Of a DNA stretch of 19,577 nucleotides, positions 14,020 through 19,577 are shown in pieces. Origin of the DNA: Tritrichomonas foetus. Its lineage: Eukaryota > Parabasalia > Tritrichomonadida > Tritrichomonadidae. The notes under the pieces are model-generated. The model ran no database searches, was not told the origin of the DNA, and saw only the letters and a list, made by a program, of their open reading frames with translations. The position numbers and the translations under genes are program-made. The DNA lies in contig MLAK01001060.1 of assembly GCA_001839685.1 (NCBI GenBank), positions 1 through 19,577 of the forward strand. Direction: 5' to 3'. Positions within the stretch are counted from its first letter, which is position 1. Every line of letters starts with the position of its first letter.

Positions 14020-14985
14020 ATGCCTCTTTATTTTAAGTCCACAGTCCCCAGAAAATCCAAGGAGTATCAAAATCAAACCGAAATATCGTCAATTACACAA
14101 GAAGAATACGATGAAATTAGCAAACCATTTCAATTCACTTCAAAAAATATAATCTTCCAAATTATTTGCTCATTAATATTTTTCACACCAATCCGCTTGA
14201 TATTCAACATCATTATTGCTTCATTTATGATATCTGTTATTTTTATCATTCAGTCAATAGTTTCCGCATTCCAAATTGCTCCACACACTGGCCGAAAGTT
14301 TTGTCTCAGTATTGCACGGTTTGGCATCAGATGTATTCTGTTCTGTTTTGGTGTTTTCTTCATTAAAACTGATGGTCATTTTGATGAAACTGCCAGGTTC
14401 ATAATTGCAAACCACATTGGATTGTTAGAGCCATTTATCCTTTTAATTTATCATGATTTTTCATATCCAATAAATCAGAATTATTATTACAATCCGATCA
14501 CGAAAGTGCTTCTTAGTATTTTGGATGCTATTTACTTGCCATCGAAGCGCCAGCAAGCCAGAAAGAAAATGGTTTTTGACACAGCAGATGATTTTTCACG
14601 CCCACCTTTATTGATCTTTCCAGAAGGTCTGAAAAGCAAATGTTGTGGTGACATTCTCATGAAATTTGATTCTACTGCATTTTCCACACCTTATAAGGTT
14701 CAACCTATCGCAATCAGATTTACGATGTTTGGAGTCCCAGAAGGATTCAACACATACGCCTATAAAGGTGAAAATATTTTCACATATTTATGGAGACTAC
14801 ACACGATACCACTCTCCGTGATAACTGTAAGTCTATTGCCATCGATTTCAATTGAAAATGAAGGAAAATCTGACATTCAAACTTTTGTGAGCGCATCACA
14901 ACTTTCAATGGCGAATTATATCGGAATCCAAGCGGTTGATATGGACGAAAGGCTTTATTATAAAAAGCATAAGAAGATAGAATGA
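14020..14985 (+). CDS. PlsC-type lysophospholipid acyltransferase (LPCAT/LPEAT-like)
   Basis: A 321-residue membrane enzyme expected to transfer an acyl chain from acyl-CoA to a lysophospholipid, probably in the ER, for membrane remodelling. A soluble N-terminus is followed by a hydrophobic hairpin at 43-83, a further hydrophobic patch near 104-115, then GVFFIKTDG. Catalytic motif I is N131-H132-x4-E137 (NHIGLLEP); most PlsC enzymes have Asp at the last position, but Glu is known in LPEAT2-like proteins. Motif III is F200-P-E-G203 (FPEGLKS, where EGT is usual), followed by FDSTAF and the motif IV-like VQPIAIRF. The C-terminal part (240-321) has no EF hands or other added domain, so it resembles a short LPCAT/LPEAT. 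ATG 14020 is supported by the adjacent initiator. Substrate preference cannot be read from the sequence. Confidence 0.87.
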   Translation: MPLYFKSTVPRKSKEYQNQTEISSITQEEYDEISKPFQFTSKNIIFQIICSLIFFTPIRLIFNIIIASFMISVIFIIQSIVSAFQIAPHTGRKFCLSIARFGIRCILFCFGVFFIKTDGHFDETARFIIANHIGLLEPFILLIYHDFSYPINQNYYYNPITKVLLSILDAIYLPSKRQQARKKMVFDTADDFSRPPLLIFPEGLKSKCCGDILMKFDSTAFSTPYKVQPIAIRFTMFGVPEGFNTYAYKGENIFTYLWRLHTIPLSVITVSLLPSISIENEGKSDIQTFVSASQLSMANYIGIQAVDMDERLYYKKHKKIE

Positions 14986-15539
14986 TTTTATAGAATGTAT
15001 TTGATAGCATGAACTTGTAAACATACGTTATTATTATCTATTCCTTTTTTTTTTTTTCCCTCTTTCATTTTATTTAATTCGACCAAAATACGACCAAATA
15101 TTCATTCAAACGTTTATAAAACAGCTTTTTCCATAGGATTGAATCTGATTGAACTCCTAGTTATTGGCGTCAACTTGACTGATACGAAAAACATGCATAT
15201 ATTCGGATATTTAGACACAGTTAACTCGAAAATATGCTTTCTTGATTGAGTTTATCATGATCATTTCCGATTTTATATATGAATTTTGAACTTTCCTTGA
15301 TACTTTGAAGTTTATCTTTTTTTGATCATACAGAATGAATTGTATCTTTCATGATTTACACTATTACACTTTAAACAGTCATGTAAGGAATGTGGTGAAG
15401 TGATTTTGTTTCATCTGTCAGTTTTGATTTTTGTAAACCACTTAAAAATTGAAGGATTCCACTCTTCTCATCAGAATTAAATTATTCAAAATTTCTCAGA
15501 GATAAAGAAAATTGAAAAGCCATAAAAATAAATTTACAT
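14986..15539. other. Gene-free spacer with a T13 tract
   Basis: Contains the 3' flank of the acyltransferase, a run of 13 T (15045-15057) followed by a pyrimidine tract, and the 5' flank of the next gene. No clear initiator is visible close to ATG 15540 and no gene is supported. Confidence 0.55.
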
Positions 15540-18191
15540 ATGCACAACAGAAGGAAAGAGCCAAAAGAAGCCACCAAAGGAGGATCTCATTCAGCTAAGC
15601 ATACCAAAAGAACAGCAACGAAGAAAGTCGTTGAAGAAAATGACAAAAATATGAAACCAGAAACACATCAAAAAAGGAAACCATCGAAAAAATGGCAACA
15701 GCCTGACGATCTCTTAGAAAGCGATGGATCAACTGACGATAGGTTACTTAAAAGAAAGGCACACCGTGCTCTCCCGCCTGTTTTAATCGACGATTCAATC
15801 GATGATATTAATATTCCTAATAAATCAAAAGCATCGCCTTCAACATCTCCAAATAAGGCACACAACCATGAAGTGAGGAAGAGAACAAATCGAAGTCCAG
15901 AAAGAGTAAAATTCAGAGAAGAGACAAATGTCAATGATGAAATTGATTTTAAAAAGTCGAAGAGAGATGATGAAATCATCAGAAAGAGCAAAAGTGAAAA
16001 AGGTGAAGAAGAAAACTCTCACAAAAAACATGGCAAAATCGCCAAAGATGATTCTAAAAAAGCTGAAGACAAAGTGAATAATACTGGAAATGATGATAAT
16101 AATGAGAAAACAAAACGAAGACTTCAACGAAGCAAAATTCTCAAAGCCATTAATGAGGAAAATAAAGAAGATAATCAAGATTCACTTCTTAAACAACGAA
16201 GAGAAAGAAAAGCACGAAATAATGAAGCCCCAAAACCAAGGACAGAAAGAATTCCTAGACTTCAAGAAAGATCTAAATCTGTAAGAACCAAAAGGGTTCC
16301 TCCACCACCTTTAGAAGATACAATTGATCCTGACTCGCCACCAAAACCAACAGTCGAAAGGAATAGCTTGCGCCGTACTGCAAATAATGAAAACAATGAA
16401 GATGATAAATCAAAAGCGCCAAAGAGAAGAGCAATGACCACCAAAACAAGAAGAAATGAAAGAAACGATCAAGAAAATGATCAAAAAGCCAAAGTTATTG
16501 TTTTTAAAGATACATTTTCTGAGTCCAGTGAATTAAGGCGTGAAAAATATTCTGTTAATAAAGATCCAACTGAAAAAGAAAGTCACAAGAAAAGTTCATC
16601 AAGTAAACGAAGGCCACTTGTTGAAAGGCTTGGATACAATGAAACATCAGATGATGACAAAATCACTATAAAACAATTGAGCCCATCATCTCAAAAACAA
16701 CAGCAAACCACAAATGAACAACAAACAAAGAAAACCACTATGTCTAAAACAGCTTTGAAACTCAGAAATGAATCTAAAGAAAAAACACAATTAAAACCAA
16801 TTGAATTAAAATTTTCGTCAGAAACATCAAGTTCCAAAGATGAGATAATACGAAATATTGCCAAAAATACGCCTGAGCAAAAAGAAGGGCAAAACATTGG
16901 CCTTGCAAAAAGAGACAGACTTGCAAGCAAATCAACCAAAGTACCACCAAAGAGAAGAGCAGCACCTATTTTATCTGATTCTGAATCAGATAATCTCCCA
17001 CCAACAAAGAAAGATACAAGAAGAAAGACACTAAATCCTAAGCTTGGAATGGCTGTTAAAATGGCTTTTGAAGAAAACCATAATGAAAATGTACCAGCCA
17101 AAAAATCAACTAAACCAAGGAAATCAATGCCTGGAAACAATAAGAAACTTGAATCAGATTCAAGTGATGAAATTGTTCTTACAAAACGTAAGAGACTGGA
17201 CAATAAGAAGCCAATTACTAGGAATCAACCTGACAATGCACCAACGAAATCATCATTAGAAACTAAAGAAGATATCAAAGAAGAGAAAAAGAAGCAATCA
17301 GCTGAAAACCAAGAAACTAAAACTGAGAAAAAATCTCCACCACAAGCTTCTAAAACAACAAGAACTACTAAACCACCAGTAAAGATTGAAAATTCTGATT
17401 CTGACTCAGAAAGCAATAAAGCTAATAAAAAATCAACTCTACCAACGAAAAGAAGTCAAACAAAAGTTCCAACTCTTGTTTCTGATTCAGATTCTGAAAC
17501 TGATGAAAAGAAAGAAATTAAAGCCAAAGAAACCAATCGATTGCCAAAACAGCCATTCAATCGTTCTGAAAAAGATAACACTAAAACCACCGCTAGAAAA
17601 GAAACCAAGATCCAAAATGTCAAAGAAAGCACAAGACTATTGCCTGAAAATAAATCTGAACCAAAGAAACCTGAATTGAAACCTGAAACAAAGGAAGTTG
17701 AGTCAAAGAAACCTGAAATAAAGGAAAGCGAAAAACCAGTACCAAAGAAACTTCAAAATAATGCATTTTTAGCAAACTTGAATAATATCGTTGCTGGACA
17801 AGCAGCTGGAGCTCCAATGCCACTCAAGAAGCCGTCAAAACCAACAAATAATTATGAAAATGAATATGGAAATGATTATAACAAACCAGCTAATCCAATT
17901 CCATCTAAATCGAATCCCACCGAAGTTAATTGTGCTCCTGAGAATAATTCTGCTAATCCACCGAAAAATAAATTCCAAGAACATTTGAATCGTGTCAAAT
18001 ATCTCATGGAAGGTGGTCCAAGACCCCAAGATTTGGGATCTCTTGATGTTGGCGACTTCCAAAAGTCAGCACAGACTGTATCCCAGCCTTCAGCCCCTGT
18101 TAACCAAGAAACATATGATGCACCACCACCAGCTATTGTGAGACGTGCAAGAAACACTGGAAGAAGACCACCAACTATTCCAAAGATATAA
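15540..18191 (+). CDS. Lys/Glu/Ser-rich disordered protein with possible capping-protein-binding tail (883 aa)
   Basis: No folded domain is visible over residues 1-735: the chain is highly charged (Lys, Glu, Ser, Asn, Pro), hydrophilic and probably disordered. It carries repeated acidic Ser clusters set between basic patches (ESDGSTDD about 59, ETSDDD about 367, SDSESD about 481, ESDSSDE about 539, SDSDSES about 619, SDSDSETDE about 648), which look like casein kinase 2 sites, and VKIENSDSD, a SUMO-type motif. A KKPE[IL]K-rich stretch lies at about 680-725. The C-terminal 150 residues differ: two related segments, N741-x-F-x-x-x-L-N and N810-x-F-x-x-x-L-N, each followed by G-[AG]-P-x-P, and a final VRRARNTGRRPPTIP. 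That tail resembles the capping-protein-interacting motif of FAM21 and CapZIP, so an actin-regulatory role is possible but unproven. A chromatin or nucleolar scaffold is the alternative. ATG 15540 is the first in-frame Met. Confidence 0.8.
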   Translation: MHNRRKEPKEATKGGSHSAKHTKRTATKKVVEENDKNMKPETHQKRKPSKKWQQPDDLLESDGSTDDRLLKRKAHRALPPVLIDDSIDDINIPNKSKASPSTSPNKAHNHEVRKRTNRSPERVKFREETNVNDEIDFKKSKRDDEIIRKSKSEKGEEENSHKKHGKIAKDDSKKAEDKVNNTGNDDNNEKTKRRLQRSKILKAINEENKEDNQDSLLKQRRERKARNNEAPKPRTERIPRLQERSKSVRTKRVPPPPLEDTIDPDSPPKPTVERNSLRRTANNENNEDDKSKAPKRRAMTTKTRRNERNDQENDQKAKVIVFKDTFSESSELRREKYSVNKDPTEKESHKKSSSSKRRPLVERLGYNETSDDDKITIKQLSPSSQKQQQTTNEQQTKKTTMSKTALKLRNESKEKTQLKPIELKFSSETSSSKDEIIRNIAKNTPEQKEGQNIGLAKRDRLASKSTKVPPKRRAAPILSDSESDNLPPTKKDTRRKTLNPKLGMAVKMAFEENHNENVPAKKSTKPRKSMPGNNKKLESDSSDEIVLTKRKRLDNKKPITRNQPDNAPTKSSLETKEDIKEEKKKQSAENQETKTEKKSPPQASKTTRTTKPPVKIENSDSDSESNKANKKSTLPTKRSQTKVPTLVSDSDSETDEKKEIKAKETNRLPKQPFNRSEKDNTKTTARKETKIQNVKESTRLLPENKSEPKKPELKPETKEVESKKPEIKESEKPVPKKLQNNAFLANLNNIVAGQAAGAPMPLKKPSKPTNNYENEYGNDYNKPANPIPSKSNPTEVNCAPENNSANPPKNKFQEHLNRVKYLMEGGPRPQDLGSLDVGDFQKSAQTVSQPSAPVNQETYDAPPPAIVRRARNTGRRPPTIPKI

Positions 18192-18559
18192 GAGAAATAC
18201 TTACTTGATAGTATTTATGTAAAATATATTGAATGCCATGATTTCTTTTTGCACTATTCTCTTCACTCTTTTTCATATTAATAATGTCAAGTTGCATCTC
18301 ACTATGCCTATACATCTTAGAAATTAATGTAATTATCCTTATTATCACTAATTCTCTGAAAAGCAGTTTGAGTGAAAATAATTATTAAATTTATTTTTAG
18401 AAGTAAAATGATGAATCAATCATTCAATGATAAAATTGAATTATAAAATATGAATATTAAGAAAAATATTAATAAATATATAAATAATAATCATAAAAAA
18501 AAAAGATTCGAGAGTTAGTTTCGTTTATTTATGAACATTTCTGAGAAAAAAGTATATTT
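18192..18559. other. Convergent spacer
   Basis: The 3' flanks of two converging genes, very AT-rich after 18370. No gene or RNA is seen. Confidence 0.6.
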
Positions 18560-19249
18560 TTAACTGATAAATTTATAAACATCATAAATGACTTTAGCAA
18601 TTGAATATATTCCAAGAGTTGTTTCAACAACACCAACAATGGAATCAACGATATTTAAAATTTTGTTAATTATTACATGATTAAAACGAAGTTCTTCAAC
18701 GAATTCTGTGTTAACGATGACATGATATACATTGATTATGCAATAAGCAACAGAAACACCAAAACTAACTTTATCTGAAGAAAGGAAATTTGTAATAGAA
18801 TTTGTCATTTGATTAAAACGACATTTAACTTCATTCATTTTCTTTTGAACGAATTGAGCAACACATTTTGTGAGGTTAACATTTGGACGAGAAAATTCAT
18901 AATTCATTTGATGAAGATTACTGCTGATATAATAATTGGCATGATTAATTGTATTATCAATATTAATATAAGGAGGAATTGGTGCATTATTATCAATTGC
19001 ATATTGAATTTCTTCAATTTCTCTAAAAAGACGGCCATCATCAAAAAAGTTGTTTCTATTTTGGTTTGGAGCATTAATTGCTTGATTTCGAGGAATATTA
19101 GGTTGTGGTGCATTTGGAATTAAATTTGGATTAATAACACATAAGTTTGCTCTATTTTGAAGATAAGTTCGAATGTTTTTAATTGACTTACATCCATTGT
19201 GAAGGTTTTGGAAAAGTTCAATGACTTTCATAGCTGATTGAGGATCCAT
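18560..19249 (-). CDS. Unrecognised Asn-rich protein with hydrophobic C-terminus (229 aa)
   Basis: I do not recognise this protein. A short amphipathic N-terminus (AMKVIELFQNLHNGCKSI) is followed by an Asn/Pro-rich low-complexity segment at about 38-66 with repeated P-N-x-[IA]-P spacing, a charged helix (RLFREIEEIQYAI), and a C-terminal part with two hydrophobic stretches at about 160-178 (GVSVAYCIINVYHVIV) and 200-227 (IVGVVETTLGIYSIAKVIY). These could form a membrane hairpin or an oligomeric helical bundle. There is no signal peptide. The open frame extends one codon upstream to a GTG, but ATG 19249 is preferred because a good initiator lies 20 nt before it. A lineage-specific protein is the simplest reading. 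Confidence 0.72.
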   Translation of the reverse strand: MDPQSAMKVIELFQNLHNGCKSIKNIRTYLQNRANLCVINPNLIPNAPQPNIPRNQAINAPNQNRNNFFDDGRLFREIEEIQYAIDNNAPIPPYINIDNTINHANYYISSNLHQMNYEFSRPNVNLTKCVAQFVQKKMNEVKCRFNQMTNSITNFLSSDKVSFGVSVAYCIINVYHVIVNTEFVEELRFNHVIINKILNIVDSIVGVVETTLGIYSIAKVIYDVYKFIS

Positions 19250-19266
19250 CACGAGTTAGTTAATAA

Positions 19267-19271
19267 AATGA
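19267..19271 (-). promoter_or_regulatory. Initiator of the Asn-rich protein gene
   Basis: On the minus strand TCATTTT fits the trichomonad initiator, with A(+1) at 19269 and a 20-nt leader to ATG 19249. This favours the ATG over the upstream GTG. Confidence 0.5.
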
Positions 19272-19355
19272 AGTGTTTCCATAGATTTAATTGTATTTCA
19301 TCAATTGAAAATTTTTGAAAATTTGACACTTTTGAAATTCAATTGAAAATATTTC

Positions 19356-19471
19356 CAGGCAATGAATTACTCTTCAATTTTTTTCTATGATTCGTCCTAT
19401 TTTTGTATGAAATTTTTTATACATGCCAATCCATTTTTTTTCAAATAAAATGTTTTCAGGCAATGAATTAC
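19356..19471 (+). repeat. 15-bp direct repeat, copies 101 bp apart
   Basis: CAGGCAATGAATTAC occurs identically at 19356-19370 and 19457-19471. Both copies are preceded by AAAAT-A/G-TTT, so similarity extends to about 24 bp with mismatches. It lies in the gene-free right flank (19272-19577), which is otherwise AT-rich low-complexity sequence. Confidence 0.8.
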
Positions 19472-19555
19472 AATTAATTTTTCAAATAAAATTTCAAATG
19501 TATTTTCAAAATTTTCAAAATTCTTTATCAAAAAAATAACAAATTGAATTTTTTC

Positions 19556-19577
19556 TTTTTTTTTTTTTTTTTTTTTT
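19556..19577 (+). repeat. Terminal T homopolymer (at least 22 nt)
   Basis: The window ends inside a T run. This may be a natural tract or the place where an assembly broke; it does not resemble a telomere repeat. Confidence 0.8.

Noticed and set aside
13901..14152. An 83-codon plus-strand frame overlapping the acyltransferase start
   Set aside because: It overlaps a well-supported gene in another frame, and the acyltransferase has its own initiator six nt before its ATG.
15668..17416. Several hydrophobic minus-strand frames opposite the 883-residue gene
   Set aside because: They are the complement of Lys/Glu/Ser-rich coding sequence, which yields Phe/Leu/Ser-rich antisense frames automatically.
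1..19577. Spliceosomal introns with the trichomonad ACTAACACACAG end
   Set aside because: I saw no such motif, and each gene reads through without needing an intron.
19556..19577. Telomere or poly(A) tail of a retro-copy
   Set aside because: A plain T run has no telomeric unit, and the neighbouring minus-strand gene ends at the other side, so it is not its poly(A) tail.

Overview
The window looks like nuclear DNA of a parabasalid protist, most likely Tritrichomonas or a close relative. The reasons are AT-rich, apparently intronless genes with short spacers, Asn- and Lys-rich proteins, trichomonad-type initiator motifs (TCA, then a pyrimidine, then A/T) 6-20 nt before several ATGs, and a multi-membrane-span PAS/class III cyclase of a type that is expanded in trichomonads. 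Two pol III tRNA genes with T-run terminators and proteins such as UTP14 and U2AF35 make it clearly eukaryotic. The genus is an inference.

Layout, left to right: tRNA-Leu(AAG) (+) and tRNA-Asn(GTT) (+); a decayed U2AF35 splicing-factor gene (+, 875-1509) with three in-frame stops and one frameshift in its first half but an intact second half; a 14-bp minisatellite; UTP14, a small-subunit processome factor (-); a 1,619-residue membrane PAS-adenylate cyclase (-); a 1.55-kb gene-free spacer with direct and inverted repeats; a BRWD/PHIP-like WD40 protein without bromodomains (-); a coiled-coil protein (-); a PlsC-type lysophospholipid acyltransferase (+); an 883-residue Lys/Glu/Ser-rich disordered protein with a possible capping-protein-binding tail (+); and an unrecognised Asn-rich protein (-) before the sequence runs off the end in a T homopolymer.

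The genes are individually promoted and do not form an operon or an obvious pathway. Ribosome biogenesis (UTP14, tRNAs), splicing (the broken U2AF35), cAMP signalling, lipid remodelling and possibly actin capping are simply adjacent. I do not see a new multi-gene system. The points most worth checking are the U2AF35 copy whose zinc ligands survive around its stop codons, the cyclase with Lys in place of the transition-state Arg and a tiny upstream ORF touching its ATG, the disordered protein with a C-terminal GRRPPT motif and a duplicated N-x-F-x-x-x-L-N motif, and the hairpin/repeat cluster at about 9190-9690.
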